The translations under genes and the position numbers were made by a program. Positions 1 through 8,763 of a stretch of 64,000 bases of DNA are shown here, one piece after another (position 1 is the stretch's first letter; each line of letters opens with the position of its first letter). The stretch comes from Arthrobacter sp. SPG23. Its GTDB lineage: Bacteria; Actinomycetota; Actinomycetes; Actinomycetales; Micrococcaceae. The stretch covers positions 149,107 through 213,106 of the forward strand of contig NZ_JYCN01000014.1 of the NCBI RefSeq assembly GCF_000876655.1, given 5' to 3'. A model generated the notes under the pieces. It ran no database searches. It had not been told where the DNA came from and worked only from the letters and a program-made list of their open reading frames with translations.

Positions 1-2721
1 GGCGGTGTCCGCCGGATCGGCCACGACGTCAGCGACGTTGCTCCCGAGGACCGCCGGGACGGGGCCGCCCTCTTCAACCTCGCCCTGGGCGTGTTTGTTG
101 CCACCTTCGCGTGGTGGGGTTTCAAGGGATGGTTCCCCGACACCGTGTTCGCGATCGTCAACGGTACTTTCGGCTGGATGTCGCTGCTGCTGCCGCTGAT
201 GCTTTTCGTCTGCGCCTTCCGGCTGTTCCGCCAGCCGTCGGACGGGCGGGGCAACAACAGGATCGGCATCGGCTTCCTCATCATGACCTTCGCCGGCTGC
301 GGCCTGGCACACATCATCGGTGGCCAGCCCACCGTAACGGACGGTTTCGACGGCCTGCGGCAGGCCGGCGGAATGCTCGGCTTCCTGGCCGCCTCTCCAC
401 TGGCAGCCCTGCACACGGCGGTGCCCGTGGCGGTGTACGGATTGCTGGCCTTCACGTCCCTCCTGATTGTGACCGCGACGCCGTTCGGCGCGATTCCCCG
501 CCGGATCAAGGATGCCTATGAGCACCTCATGGGCATCGACCTGCAGGAACCCGGCGACGTCCACGACCGCAGCTACCTCTACGAAAACTCCGGCCAGGCC
601 GCGCCCAAGAAGAAGAAGCGCGGCCGGCTGTTCGGCAAGGACCAGGAGAATGATCCCCGCCTCGAAGGGTATGTGGGTGACGAAGCCTTCGAACATGCCG
701 TCATCGACGACGACGAGGCAGCCGACAGCGCCAACGGCACCAAGGCTGGTGCCAAGGGGCCCCGCCCTGCGCCCGGCGTGCGCCGGCCCACCCAGGCCGA
801 AATCGCCGTCGAGAAGATCAAGGCAGCCCAGGGGCTGGGCACCAAGGGGCAGGATGCGCCCGGCGAAAACGCCACCGAAGCCATCCCGCTGGTGACCCCG
901 GGGATGGTGGCAGCCGGGTCACTCAATCCCGCTGCAGGTGCGGCCGCCGTTGCTTCAGCTGCGCAAGTGCCCTCACGCCCCGTTGCCCCCGCGCCGCCGC
1001 CCACGCCGATCCCGCAGCGCACGGAGCAGCTCTCCCTCGCCGGAGACGTCACCTACACGCTGCCGTCGTCGGACGTACTGACCCCCGGTTCCATCCCGAA
1101 GGAGCGTACGGAGGCGAACGATGCCATCGTGGCGTCACTCACCGAAACGCTCAACCAGTTCAACGTGGACGCCCAGGTCACCGGCTTCAGCCGCGGCCCC
1201 ACCGTCACCCGCTATGAAATCGAACTCTCCCCGGGCACCAAGGTGGAGCGCGTCACGGCGCTGTCCAAGAACATCTCCTACGCCGTCGCCTCCAGCGACG
1301 TCCGCATCCTCAGCCCCATCCCCGGCAAGTCCGCCATCGGCATCGAGATCCCCAACACTGACCGCGAGACCGTCTCCCTCGGCGATGTGCTCCGCAGCCA
1401 GAACGCCCGGCGCACGGACCACCCGATGGTCATGGGCGTCGGCAAGGACGTGGAGGGCGGCTACGTCGTCGCCAACCTGGCCAAGATGCCCCACCTGCTC
1501 GTGGCTGGTGCCACCGGCGCCGGTAAGTCGTCCTTTGTGAACTCCATGATCACCTCGATCCTGATGCGCGCCACGCCGGACGAGGTCCGGATGGTCATGG
1601 TGGACCCCAAGCGCGTGGAACTCACCGCGTACGAGGGCGTCCCGCACCTGATCACGCCCATCATCACCAACCCCAAAAAGGCCGCCGAGGCCCTGCAGTG
1701 GGTGGTCCGGGAGATGGACGCCCGCTACGACGACCTCGCCAACTACGGCTTCAAGCACATCGACGACTTCAACAAGGCCGTCAGGGCCGGCAAAGTCCAC
1801 CCGCCGGTCGATTCCAAACGCGTCATCCGCCCGTACCCGTACCTGCTGGTGATTGTGGACGAACTCGCCGACCTCATGATGGTCGCCCCGCGCGACGTTG
1901 AAGATTCCATCGTCCGCATCACCCAGCTCGCCCGTGCCGCCGGCATCCACCTGGTCCTGGCAACTCAGCGGCCCTCCGTCGACGTCGTGACCGGCCTGAT
2001 CAAGGCCAACGTCCCCTCCCGCATGGCGTTCGCCACGTCGTCCGTGACCGACTCCCGCGTGGTCCTGGACCAGCCCGGCGCGGAAAAGCTCATCGGCCAG
2101 GGCGACGCGCTCTTCCTGCCCATGGGCGCCTCCAAGGCAATGCGTGTGCAGGGCGCCTGGGTCACCGAATCGGAAATCCACAAAGTGGTTGAGCACGTCA
2201 AGGGCCAGCTCAAAGCTGTGTACCGTGACGACGTTGCCCCCGAGGCGCAGAAGAAGCAGATCGACGACGACATCGGGGACGACCTCGAAGTGCTGCTGCA
2301 GGCCACCGAGCTTGTAGTCACCACCCAGTTCGGTTCGACGTCCATGCTCCAGCGCAAGCTGCGTGTCGGCTTCGCCAAGGCTGGCCGGCTGATGGACCTG
2401 CTCGAATCCAGGGGAGTGGTGGGGCCCTCGGAAGGCTCCAAGGCCCGCGACGTGCTGGTGAAGCCGGATGACCTTGCCGCCGTCCTCGCCGCCATGAAGG
2501 GCCAGGATGCCCCGGCCGCGCCGGACTCCCAGACCGCTGCGCTGAGCGACAACGCGAACGCGAACATCGCCCAGGGCGGTTACGCAGAGGATCTCGTGGC
2601 CGCAGACCTGGACAACCGAACCCAGAAAGTTGAGTACTACGACGGCGCCGACGCCAGCACGGGAGGCTACGGTGACGACGAAGACGGCTCCGAAGACGCC
2701 TGGTCGCTCACCGGACGGTAG
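1..2721 (+). CDS. ftsK: DNA translocase FtsK/SpoIIIE (5' partial)
   Basis: The reading frame is open from base 1, so the true start lies upstream. The visible 906 residues begin inside the N-terminal membrane domain: three to four hydrophobic helices fall in roughly the first 165 residues. An acidic, Ala/Pro-rich linker follows, then the RecA-like motor with Walker A GATGAGKSS near window residue 502 and a Walker B-like VIVDELADLMM. The end is a gamma winged-helix domain (LLQATELVVTTQFGSTSMLQ onward) that reads polar KOPS sequences in known FtsK proteins. The protein pumps chromosome DNA through the division septum and activates dimer resolution. An acidic 60-residue tail follows the gamma domain. 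The pgsA gene starts 9 bases downstream, so the two are probably co-transcribed. The function is certain; only the start is missing. Confidence 0.97.
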   Translation, partial: GGVRRIGHDVSDVAPEDRRDGAALFNLALGVFVATFAWWGFKGWFPDTVFAIVNGTFGWMSLLLPLMLFVCAFRLFRQPSDGRGNNRIGIGFLIMTFAGCGLAHIIGGQPTVTDGFDGLRQAGGMLGFLAASPLAALHTAVPVAVYGLLAFTSLLIVTATPFGAIPRRIKDAYEHLMGIDLQEPGDVHDRSYLYENSGQAAPKKKKRGRLFGKDQENDPRLEGYVGDEAFEHAVIDDDEAADSANGTKAGAKGPRPAPGVRRPTQAEIAVEKIKAAQGLGTKGQDAPGENATEAIPLVTPGMVAAGSLNPAAGAAAVASAAQVPSRPVAPAPPPTPIPQRTEQLSLAGDVTYTLPSSDVLTPGSIPKERTEANDAIVASLTETLNQFNVDAQVTGFSRGPTVTRYEIELSPGTKVERVTALSKNISYAVASSDVRILSPIPGKSAIGIEIPNTDRETVSLGDVLRSQNARRTDHPMVMGVGKDVEGGYVVANLAKMPHLLVAGATGAGKSSFVNSMITSILMRATPDEVRMVMVDPKRVELTAYEGVPHLITPIITNPKKAAEALQWVVREMDARYDDLANYGFKHIDDFNKAVRAGKVHPPVDSKRVIRPYPYLLVIVDELADLMMVAPRDVEDSIVRITQLARAAGIHLVLATQRPSVDVVTGLIKANVPSRMAFATSSVTDSRVVLDQPGAEKLIGQGDALFLPMGASKAMRVQGAWVTESEIHKVVEHVKGQLKAVYRDDVAPEAQKKQIDDDIGDDLEVLLQATELVVTTQFGSTSMLQRKLRVGFAKAGRLMDLLESRGVVGPSEGSKARDVLVKPDDLAAVLAAMKGQDAPAAPDSQTAALSDNANANIAQGGYAEDLVAADLDNRTQKVEYYDGADASTGGYGDDEDGSEDAWSLTGR

Positions 2722-2730
2722 CCTAGGAGA

Positions 2731-3372
2731 GTGACTAGCACTGAAGCCAACAGCTCAGGCTCCGCCTCCGGGATCTGGAACCTTCCGAACATCCTGACGA
2801 TGCTGCGGATTGTCCTGGTGCCGTTCTTCGTCTGGTTCCTCATCGCGGACGCGCCGGGGCTCCACAGCCAGAACGGCCTCTGGCGCTGGGCCGCTGCCTT
2901 GACGTTTGCGGTTGCCATCTACACGGACAAGCTCGACGGCGACATCGCCCGGAGCCGGGGACTGATCACCGACTTCGGCAAGATTGCCGATCCGATCGCG
3001 GACAAGCTCCTCACCGGTTCCGCCCTCGTGATGCTCTCGCTGCTGGGCGAACTGCCGTGGTGGATCACCATCCTGATCCTGGCCCGCGAATGGGGGATCA
3101 CGGCACTGCGGTTCTTCGTGATCCGCTACGGCGTCATCCCGGCGTCACGCGGCGGCAAGCTAAAGACCGTGGTGCAGACCGTCGCGATCCTGCTGTATGT
3201 GGTCCCGCTCGCCTCACTGGCGCCGTGGCTGGGCGTGGTGGCCTTCCTGGTGATGCTGGCGGCCGTGGCAATTACCGTCTGGACCGGCGGCCAATATGTC
3301 GTCGAAGCGCTGAAGCTGCGGGCGAACGGACGGCGCGCAGCCAGCAAGCGCGTCCAAGGAGAGCTGCCATGA
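2731..3372 (+). CDS. pgsA: CDP-diacylglycerol--glycerol-3-phosphate 3-phosphatidyltransferase
   Basis: Integral membrane CDP-alcohol phosphatidyltransferase of 213 residues; it makes phosphatidylglycerophosphate from CDP-diacylglycerol and glycerol-3-phosphate. The family signature DG-x2-AR-x8-G-x3-D-x3-D is intact at residues 69-91 (D69, G70, D87, D91), with an additional upstream Asp at 66. Several hydrophobic helices surround it. The GTG start follows ftsK by 9 bases, and its stop overlaps the start of the next gene (ATGA), indicating translational coupling. Actinobacteria carry several PgsA paralogues; this one occupies the ftsK-cinA-clgR position. That makes it a PgsA-type phosphatidylglycerophosphate synthase rather than the phosphatidylinositol enzyme, although sequence alone does not settle the alcohol substrate. 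Confidence 0.93.
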   Translation: MTSTEANSSGSASGIWNLPNILTMLRIVLVPFFVWFLIADAPGLHSQNGLWRWAAALTFAVAIYTDKLDGDIARSRGLITDFGKIADPIADKLLTGSALVMLSLLGELPWWITILILAREWGITALRFFVIRYGVIPASRGGKLKTVVQTVAILLYVVPLASLAPWLGVVAFLVMLAAVAITVWTGGQYVVEALKLRANGRRAASKRVQGELP

Positions 3373-3863
3373 GCAATTTGCACCGTATCGCTGAACAGGC
3401 CGTCACCGGCGCCATCTCGCGGGGACTGACTGTGGCCACCGCCGAGTCCCTGACCGCGGGCATGGTGGCGGCGGTCCTCGCTGACACCCCCGGCGCCTCG
3501 GGCATGCTCCAGGGCGGCGTGGTTTCGTACCAGAATTCCGTCAAGGCGGACGTCCTGGGCGTTCCCGCCGAACTGCTCGACGCCGTCGGATCCGTGGACG
3601 GTGACGTCGCTAAGGCGATGGCCGAGGGGGCGCGACGCGTCTGCGGGGCAGACATCGGCGTGTCCACGACGGGCGTCGCGGGCCCGGAACCGCACGGCGG
3701 CAAATCCGTGGGGACGGTTTTTGTGGGTGTCGCCACCGCGGAGGGCACGACGTCGTTCGGTTACGTTTTCGAGGGAAACCGCGCGGACATCCGCGGCCAG
3801 GCGTGTGCTGCTGCTTTGGAGCGGCTGCTGGAGGCCCTATCTTCCGAGGCTTACCCGGCGTAA
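3369..3863 (+). CDS. cinA: CinA-family nicotinamide-nucleotide amidohydrolase
   Basis: A 164-residue stand-alone C-terminal CinA (PncC) domain, the usual length for the single-domain form. It deamidates nicotinamide mononucleotide to nicotinate mononucleotide in NAD recycling. Typical segments are visible: TAESLTAGMVAAVLADTPGAS (N-terminal catalytic region), GGVVSYQNSVKADVLGV, and STTGVAGPEPHGGKSVGTVF. The ATG overlaps the pgsA stop by four bases. The frame continues open upstream inside pgsA, but the ATGA overlap and the start of homology fix the start here. The long MoaB-like N-terminal domain of two-domain CinA is absent. Confidence 0.92.
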   Translation: MSNLHRIAEQAVTGAISRGLTVATAESLTAGMVAAVLADTPGASGMLQGGVVSYQNSVKADVLGVPAELLDAVGSVDGDVAKAMAEGARRVCGADIGVSTTGVAGPEPHGGKSVGTVFVGVATAEGTTSFGYVFEGNRADIRGQACAAALERLLEALSSEAYPA

Positions 3864-3870
3864 AGTTGCC

Positions 3871-3900
3871 GGGAACAAAATTTGATTCCTAATAGTTGTT
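3871..3900 (+). promoter_or_regulatory. Candidate ECF-sigma (SigH/SigE/SigR-type) promoter of clgR
   Basis: GGGAAC at 3871-3876 and GTTGTT at 3895-3900 are separated by exactly 18 bases (to the GTT). This matches the GGAAY-N18-GTT pattern of thiol/heat-stress ECF sigma factors of actinobacteria. It begins 8 bases after the cinA stop and lies about 100 bases ahead of the first clgR start codon. In Corynebacterium and Mycobacterium clgR is known to be transcribed by SigH or SigE, so the match is consistent; the promoter itself is inferred. Confidence 0.6.
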
Positions 3901-3953
3901 ACATTGTGTCGCTTCCGAATCAGTGAGGCGCCTAGGATGAATAAATAATTACG

Positions 3954-3974
3954 GTTCGCCTGATGAGGGCGGAC
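3954..3974 (+). promoter_or_regulatory. Imperfect inverted repeat upstream of clgR (possible operator)
   Basis: GTTCGCC (3954-3960) and GGGCGGAC (3967-3974) form an inverted repeat around a six-base spacer, about 30 bases before the first clgR start. ClgR operators in other actinobacteria contain GTTCGC and GCG half-sites, but the spacing here differs from what I remember. Autoregulation by this site is therefore only a suggestion. Confidence 0.3.
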
Positions 3975-4003
3975 CTGACGTACGAGGGAGCAAGGCGATA
4001 CAG

Positions 4004-4447
4004 ATGGTAAAGCAGCCCGTATCCGTAAACGGCGTTGTCCGCTGGAAGGATGTGGGCCTCGCCGATCAGGCCAAGAGCGAACAGAAGGAGCGCAAGATGG
4101 TAGTTCTTCGTCACGAAATCGGTGATGTGCTGCGCGACGTTCGCCAGCGTCAGGGCCGGACCCTCCGCGAAGTGTCACACAGTGCCCGGGTCTCCCTGGG
4201 TTACCTGAGTGAAGTGGAGCGCGGCCAGAAGGAAGCCTCTTCGGAGCTGCTGTCTTCGATCTGCTCGGCCCTGGACGTACCGTTGTCCAGCATGCTCCGC
4301 GAAGTCAGCGACCGCGTTGCCGTCGCCGAGGGCGTTGCTGTTCCGGACACCGTTCCGCAGGAATTCTCGCAGCGTTACCTTGACCGCGAACTTAACACTG
4401 AGCTGTCTGACGAACTGGCCAAGGGGCTGCTCTCGGGCGCCCGCTGA
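4004..4447 (+). CDS. clgR: ClgR-type XRE-family transcriptional regulator
   Basis: A 147-residue cytoplasmic DNA-binding protein with a Cro/CI helix-turn-helix ([20 protein letters not shown] and flanks). ClgR proteins activate clpP, clpC and other proteolysis genes after stress, and the position after cinA and ahead of recA matches clgR (Rv2745c) in mycobacteria. Two starts are possible. ATG 4004 has an AAGG eight bases upstream. ATG 4097 has a strong AAGGAG six bases upstream and gives a 116-residue protein beginning [10 protein letters not shown], close to the family's usual length. If 4004 is right, there is a 31-residue N-terminal extension. The C-terminal 45 residues beyond the HTH are acidic and specific to close relatives. 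ClgR is normally degraded by Clp itself, often through its C-terminus (here ending GAR). Confidence 0.85.
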   Translation: MVKQPVSVNGVVRWKDVGLADQAKSEQKERKMVVLRHEIGDVLRDVRQRQGRTLREVSHSARVSLGYLSEVERGQKEASSELLSSICSALDVPLSSMLREVSDRVAVAEGVAVPDTVPQEFSQRYLDRELNTELSDELAKGLLSGAR

Positions 4448-4485
4448 CCCGCATAAGTCAGGGTTTTCGTTTTTCCAGTTGACGC

Positions 4486-4516
4486 GAGGGGCCTTCGGCT
4501 AAGCCGGAGGCCCCTC
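4486..4516. terminator. Bidirectional hairpin between convergent genes
   Basis: A 15-bp stem (4486-4500 with 4502-4516) with one G-T pair and a minimal loop lies between clgR and the convergent MarR gene. It has no T-tract on either side, as is common in high-GC actinobacteria. Confidence 0.75.
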
Positions 4517-4578
4517 GGCGTGCGTATCGGAGCTTGTGGGCGGTATGGCGCGGGGTGCGCACACCGGCCGTCAGGCCT

Positions 4579-5097
4579 TTATTTCGTCTCGTCCCTTGGG
4601 AATCCGTCCCGTTCATAGGTCGCGTTGAGCTTGGCCATGTAGGTGGCGAGTGTCTGCAATTCCTCTACCGGCCATTCCCCGAGCCGCTCACGGAAGACCT
4701 CGCGCCGGGCATCCTGCACCTGGTGCATCTTCTCCTCGCCCTTGGGCGTCAGCCGGATGGTCTGGGCCCGGCCGTCCAGCGGGTCCGCTTCCTTCGACAC
4801 GAGGCCGATGCTCTCAAGGAATGCGATCTGCCGGCTGACCGAGGGTTTGCCGACTCCGATGCAGGAGGCGAGTTCTGTAAGCCTGATGGGGCCCTCCCCG
4901 CGGATGACGGTGAGAAGGCCATAGGCCGCCGGTTCCATGTCCGGGTGGACCTGCCGGGACAACTGCTGGGAGATGGATCGTCCACGGCGCCAGAAGAGGC
5001 TCATCTGGTTCTCAACGTTTCGCAGGGCGGCGTCGACGCTGTTTTCCGTGGCGCCGGGGGCATCGGGTTCCACAGCTGGGTTGCTCATGGCAACCAT
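4579..5097 (-). CDS. MarR-family transcriptional regulator
   Basis: A 172-residue winged-helix regulator. The recognition region reads LTELASCIGVGKPSVSRQIAFLESIGLV, followed by the wing DPLDGRAQTIRLTPKGEE; both are classic MarR. Helices before and after would form the dimer. Starts at 5097 or 5088 (MVAMSNPAV) are both possible, and neither has a strong Shine-Dalgarno sequence. It is divergent from the DUF3046 gene, with only 32 bases between them, so it may control that promoter or itself. No ligand or target can be read from the sequence. Mycobacteria do not have this gene at this position, so it looks like a lineage-specific insertion into the clgR-recA interval. Confidence 0.88.
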   Translation of the reverse strand: MVAMSNPAVEPDAPGATENSVDAALRNVENQMSLFWRRGRSISQQLSRQVHPDMEPAAYGLLTVIRGEGPIRLTELASCIGVGKPSVSRQIAFLESIGLVSKEADPLDGRAQTIRLTPKGEEKMHQVQDARREVFRERLGEWPVEELQTLATYMAKLNATYERDGFPRDETK

Positions 5098-5129
5098 TCT
5101 ATTGGCCTCAGGCGTGAGAGACTTTATCC

Positions 5130-5354
5130 GTGCGAATCAGCGACTTTTGGCGGCTCATGGACGACGAGTTCGGTGCGGGGTACTCCCGTGTCCTCAGCAG
5201 TTCGCTGGTGCTGGCAGGTGTTGGCGGGCGGACCGCGGACCAGGCGCTGGCGGCGGGTGTTCCCCCGCGGCAGGTATGGCTCGCGATGTGCGACGTGCAG
5301 GATGTCCCGGCTGATCGACGTCTCGGCAGGGACATTAAGCCGTCCCGAAACTAA
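5130..5354 (+). CDS. DUF3046 domain protein
   Basis: A 74-residue soluble protein beginning MRISDFWRLMDDEFG, with the family's SRVLSSSLVLAGVGGRTADQALAAGVPPRQVW core. DUF3046 genes sit directly upstream of recA in many actinobacteria (as Rv2738c does). This conserved linkage suggests a role tied to DNA repair or to recA expression, but no activity is known. The GTG start at 5130 fits the family N-terminus. A LexA-type box and the recA promoter follow within 60 bases, so recA can be induced separately from this gene. Confidence 0.85.
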   Translation: MRISDFWRLMDDEFGAGYSRVLSSSLVLAGVGGRTADQALAAGVPPRQVWLAMCDVQDVPADRRLGRDIKPSRN

Positions 5355-5384
5355 GTGTCCGCAGCCTGACACGCCGACGGGTTG

Positions 5385-5414
5385 TTCGAATATCTGTTCG
5401 GGTCGGGCTATGCT
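5385..5414 (+). promoter_or_regulatory. recA promoter with LexA (SOS) box
   Basis: The 14-mer CGAATATCTGTTCG at 5387-5400 matches 9 of the 10 defined bases of the actinobacterial SOS box CGAAC-N4-GTTCG. It overlaps a weak -35 (TTCGAA, 5385-5390), which lies 18 bases before a -10 TATGCT (5409-5414). LexA bound here would block RNA polymerase. The transcript would carry a leader of about 125 bases. Confidence 0.82.
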
Positions 5415-5544
5415 TTTTTCAGACCGTTTTTCCACATACGCAATGTCATCCGGCAAGAATGTCGGTGGGTACCGTTAGCGTCGGTGATGACAGACAAAGG
5501 GCCGCTCAGGCCACTCCACAGCGAGAAAACTAGAGGTGTGAACC

Positions 5545-6600
5545 ATGGCGGCAGCCCCGGATCGTCAGAAGGCGCTCGATGCAGCGCTGGCCCAGATCGA
5601 CAAGCAGTTCGGCAAAGGCTCCGTCATGCGGCTGGGCGATGAAGTACGTGCTCCCATCGAAGTCATCCCCACCGGCTCCATTGCCCTGGACGTTGCGCTA
5701 GGAATTGGCGGCCTGCCGCGCGGCCGCGTCGTGGAAATCTACGGCCCGGAATCGTCGGGTAAGACCACCGTTGCCCTGCATGCCGTTGCAAATGCCCAGC
5801 GCCAGGGTGGCATCGCCGCCTTCATCGACGCCGAGCACGCGCTGGATCCGGAATACGCTGCCAAGCTGGGTGTCGATACCGACGCCCTGCTGGTTTCGCA
5901 GCCGGATACGGGTGAACAGGCCCTCGAAATCATGGACATGCTGATCGGCTCGGGTTCCCTCGATGTCATCGTCATCGACTCCGTGGCCGCCCTCGTGCCC
6001 CGCGCGGAAATCGAAGGCGACATGGGCGACAGCCACGTCGGCCTCCAGGCCCGCCTGATGAGCCAGGCCCTGCGTAAAATCACCGGACGGTTGAGCCAGA
6101 CCAAGACGACTGCCATCTTCATCAACCAGCTGCGCGAGAAGATCGGCGTTTTCTTCGGATCACCCGAGACCACCACTGGTGGTAAGGCACTGAAGTTCTA
6201 CGCCTCCATCCGTATCGACGTCCGCCGCATCCAGACGCTGAAGGAAGGTGCCGACTCGGTGGGCAACCGCACCAAGGCGAAAATCGTCAAAAACAAGATG
6301 GCTCCGCCCTTCAAGATCGCCGAATTCGACATCATCTACGGTCAGGGCATCTCCCGTGAGGGCGGCATTATCGACATGGGTGTGGAGCACGGCCTGATCA
6401 AGAAATCGGGTTCCTGGTTCACCTACGACGGCGACCAGCTGGGCCAGGGCATGGAGAACTCCCGACGCTTCCTCCGGGACAACCCGGAACTTGCCGCAGA
6501 ACTGGAGCGCCTCATCAAGGAGAAGCTGGGTGTCGGCGTGAAGCCCGCCGCCGCTGAAACTGAAGAGTCTCCGAAGCTCAAGGCCGTTGACGGCTTCTAG
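5545..6600 (+). CDS. recA: Recombinase RecA
   Basis: A 351-residue RecA, the standard length, and intein-free. It forms filaments on single-stranded DNA, catalyses strand exchange and stimulates LexA self-cleavage. Walker [10 protein letters not shown] is at residues 67-75; Walker [13 protein letters not shown], the L1/L2 DNA-binding loops ([18 protein letters not shown] and the region around [16 protein letters not shown]) and the C-terminal domain with an acidic tail are all present. ATG 5545 is preceded by a GTG-rich leader with a weak purine stretch. The SOS box upstream and recX overlapping the 3' end complete the usual unit. Confidence 0.99.
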   Translation: MAAAPDRQKALDAALAQIDKQFGKGSVMRLGDEVRAPIEVIPTGSIALDVALGIGGLPRGRVVEIYGPESSGKTTVALHAVANAQRQGGIAAFIDAEHALDPEYAAKLGVDTDALLVSQPDTGEQALEIMDMLIGSGSLDVIVIDSVAALVPRAEIEGDMGDSHVGLQARLMSQALRKITGRLSQTKTTAIFINQLREKIGVFFGSPETTTGGKALKFYASIRIDVRRIQTLKEGADSVGNRTKAKIVKNKMAPPFKIAEFDIIYGQGISREGGIIDMGVEHGLIKKSGSWFTYDGDQLGQGMENSRRFLRDNPELAAELERLIKEKLGVGVKPAAAETEESPKLKAVDGF

Positions 6601-7174
6601 GAGACGCCGGTCCGGGGCCGGGTTCTCCGTGGAGCAGGGTGCGGCGCCGCAGGCGGAACAGGACGCGGAGCCGGATCCGGCCTCGGTGGCGCGGGCCATC
6701 GTGCTGCGGCAACTCACCAATTCGCCCAAAAGCAGGCTGCAGCTTTCCCGCAAGCTCGCCGAACGCAATGTTCCGGAGGACGTGGCCGAGGCCGTGCTGG
6801 ACCGGTTTGAGGAGGTCCGGCTGGTCGATGACTCGGAGTTTGCTGACATGTGGGTCCGGAGCAGGTCCCAGACCCGCAAGCTTGCCAAGGGAGCACTGCG
6901 CCGCGAGCTGGCGGACAAGGGCATCGAGCCGGACATTGCTGCCCGTGCCCTGGAGCAGCTCAGCGACGAAGCGGAGGAGTCGGCTGCGCGCCAACTCGTC
7001 GAACGCAAGCTGAAGGCCTCAGCGGACCTCACGGACCGGGCTGAGCGGGACAAAGTCACCCGTCGGCTGGCTTCCATGCTGGCGCGTAAGGGGTACCAGC
7101 CCTCACAGGCCTTCCGGATTGTGGGGGAAGTCCTCGACGCCGCCGGCGAACCGGCGGCAACGGAATTCCTGTGA
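6587..7174 (+). CDS. recX: Regulatory protein RecX
   Basis: RecX caps RecA filaments and inhibits RecA activity. The protein is helical, with three-helix repeats typical of the family: [44 protein letters not shown], and [10 protein letters not shown] through [15 protein letters not shown]. The frame has two usable starts: TTG 6587, which overlaps the recA stop by 14 bases (195 residues), and GTG 6629 (181 residues, MEQGAAPQ). Homology begins around [10 protein letters not shown], so neither is excluded. Overlap with recA implies co-transcription and SOS induction with it. Confidence 0.9.
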   Translation: MTASRRRRSGAGFSVEQGAAPQAEQDAEPDPASVARAIVLRQLTNSPKSRLQLSRKLAERNVPEDVAEAVLDRFEEVRLVDDSEFADMWVRSRSQTRKLAKGALRRELADKGIEPDIAARALEQLSDEAEESAARQLVERKLKASADLTDRAERDKVTRRLASMLARKGYQPSQAFRIVGEVLDAAGEPAATEFL

Positions 7175-7191
7175 ACCGGTACCCTTAACAG

Positions 7192-8760
7192 GTGAGTTTG
7201 ACCATTCCCTCCCCAGCGTCCGGCACCAGCACTTCAGCCAGCACCGACACGGCACCCGCAGCTGCCCGGCAGCGAACCTACCAGGTGCGTACTTTCGGCT
7301 GCCAGATGAACGTGCACGACTCCGAACGTATGGCCGGCATGCTGGAAGATGCCGGCTACGTCCCGGCGTCCGGGGATCACGCCGATGTGGTGGTGTTCAA
7401 CACCTGCGCTGTCCGGGAAAACGCTGACAACAAGCTCTACGGCAACCTGGGGATGCTCGCGCCGGTCAAGGCGGCCAACCCCGGCATGCAGATCGCTGTG
7501 GGCGGCTGCCTGGCCCAGAAGGACCGCGAAACAATCCTGAAGAAGGCTCCGTGGGTGGACGCCGTGTTCGGCACCCACAACGTCGGAGCCCTGCCCGCGC
7601 TCCTGGACCGCGCCCGGCACAACAACGAAGCCCAGCTGGAGATCCTGGAATCGCTGGACGTCTTCCCGTCCACCCTTCCCACCAAACGGGACTCGGTGTA
7701 CTCGGGCTGGGTCTCGATTTCAGTGGGTTGCAACAACACGTGCACGTTCTGCATCGTTCCCGCCCTGCGCGGCAAGGAAAAGGACCGCCGCCCGGGCGAC
7801 ATCCTCGCCGAGATCCAGGCTCTGGTGGATGACGGCGCCATCGAAGTCACGCTCCTGGGCCAGAACGTGAACTCCTACGGTGTGGAATTCGGCGACCGGC
7901 AGGCCTTCTCCAAACTGCTCCGTGCCTGCGGCGAAATCGAAGGACTGGAGCGCGTCCGGTTCACCAGTCCGCACCCCGCCGCGTTCACTGACGATGTCAT
8001 CGACGCCATGGCCGAAACGCCGAACGTCATGCCGCAGCTCCACATGCCGCTGCAATCGGGCTCGGACAAGGTCCTCAAGGACATGAAGCGCTCCTACCGC
8101 TCCACCAAGTTCCTCGGCATCCTGGACAAGGTCCGGGATCGGATTCCGCATGCGGCCATCTCCACGGACATCATCGTGGGCTTCCCCGGCGAAACTGAAG
8201 AGGACTTCCAGGCCACTCTGGATGTCGTCGAAAAATCGCGCTTTGCTACGGCGTTCACTTTCCAGTACTCCAAGCGCCCCGGCACGCCCGCAGCCGACCT
8301 GCCGGACCAGCTCCCCAAGGCCGTGGTCCAGGAGCGCTTCGAGCGCCTGACGGCCCTGCAGGACAGGATCGCCGCTGAGGAGAACGCCCGCCAGCTGGGC
8401 CGCCGGGTGGAAGTCATGGTCACGGCACAATCAGGCCGCAAGGCGGAGGAAACACACCGCCTGTCGGGCAGGTCGCAGGATCAGCGCCTGGTGCATTTCT
8501 CTGTTCCGGAAGGTGCGGAGAAGCCCCGCCCCGGCGACCTCGTCACGGTGACCATCACCGAGGCCGCCGCATTCCACCTGGTTGCCGATCCCGCCTCGGC
8601 GGACGACTATTCCCTGCGCCGCTCGCGTGCCGGTGACGCCTGGGACAGGTCCCAGGCGGACTCCTGCGGAGCTCCGGCAGCCGGCAGCGGTACCGGCGCG
8701 AACGGCGGCAGAAGCGGCGTGTCCCTCGGCATGCCGGCCCTCCCCGTCCGCCGCAGCTAG
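7192..8760 (+). CDS. miaB: tRNA-2-methylthio-N6-dimethylallyladenosine synthase MiaB
   Basis: A radical SAM methylthiotransferase that adds the 2-methylthio group to i6A37 of tRNAs reading UNN codons. In order: the MTTase N-terminal domain with three cluster cysteines (FGCQMN, NTCAVRE, GGCLAQ); the radical SAM core with CNNTCTFC; and a C-terminal TRAM domain. The protein is 522 residues; an Arg/Gly/Ser-rich tail of about 45 residues follows the TRAM domain and looks disordered. The GTG start gives a 25-residue low-complexity leader before the MTTase domain. The next gene, miaA, provides the i6A substrate for MiaB, and starts 3 bases after the stop. Confidence 0.97.
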   Translation: MSLTIPSPASGTSTSASTDTAPAAARQRTYQVRTFGCQMNVHDSERMAGMLEDAGYVPASGDHADVVVFNTCAVRENADNKLYGNLGMLAPVKAANPGMQIAVGGCLAQKDRETILKKAPWVDAVFGTHNVGALPALLDRARHNNEAQLEILESLDVFPSTLPTKRDSVYSGWVSISVGCNNTCTFCIVPALRGKEKDRRPGDILAEIQALVDDGAIEVTLLGQNVNSYGVEFGDRQAFSKLLRACGEIEGLERVRFTSPHPAAFTDDVIDAMAETPNVMPQLHMPLQSGSDKVLKDMKRSYRSTKFLGILDKVRDRIPHAAISTDIIVGFPGETEEDFQATLDVVEKSRFATAFTFQYSKRPGTPAADLPDQLPKAVVQERFERLTALQDRIAAEENARQLGRRVEVMVTAQSGRKAEETHRLSGRSQDQRLVHFSVPEGAEKPRPGDLVTVTITEAAAFHLVADPASADDYSLRRSRAGDAWDRSQADSCGAPAAGSGTGANGGRSGVSLGMPALPVRRS

Positions 8761-8763
8761 GCA

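Noticed and set aside
1135..2196. Long open frame antisense to ftsK (353 codons)
   Set aside because: GC-rich coding DNA leaves antisense frames open. The translation is His/Asp/Gly-rich, with no domain, and lies wholly under a conserved gene.
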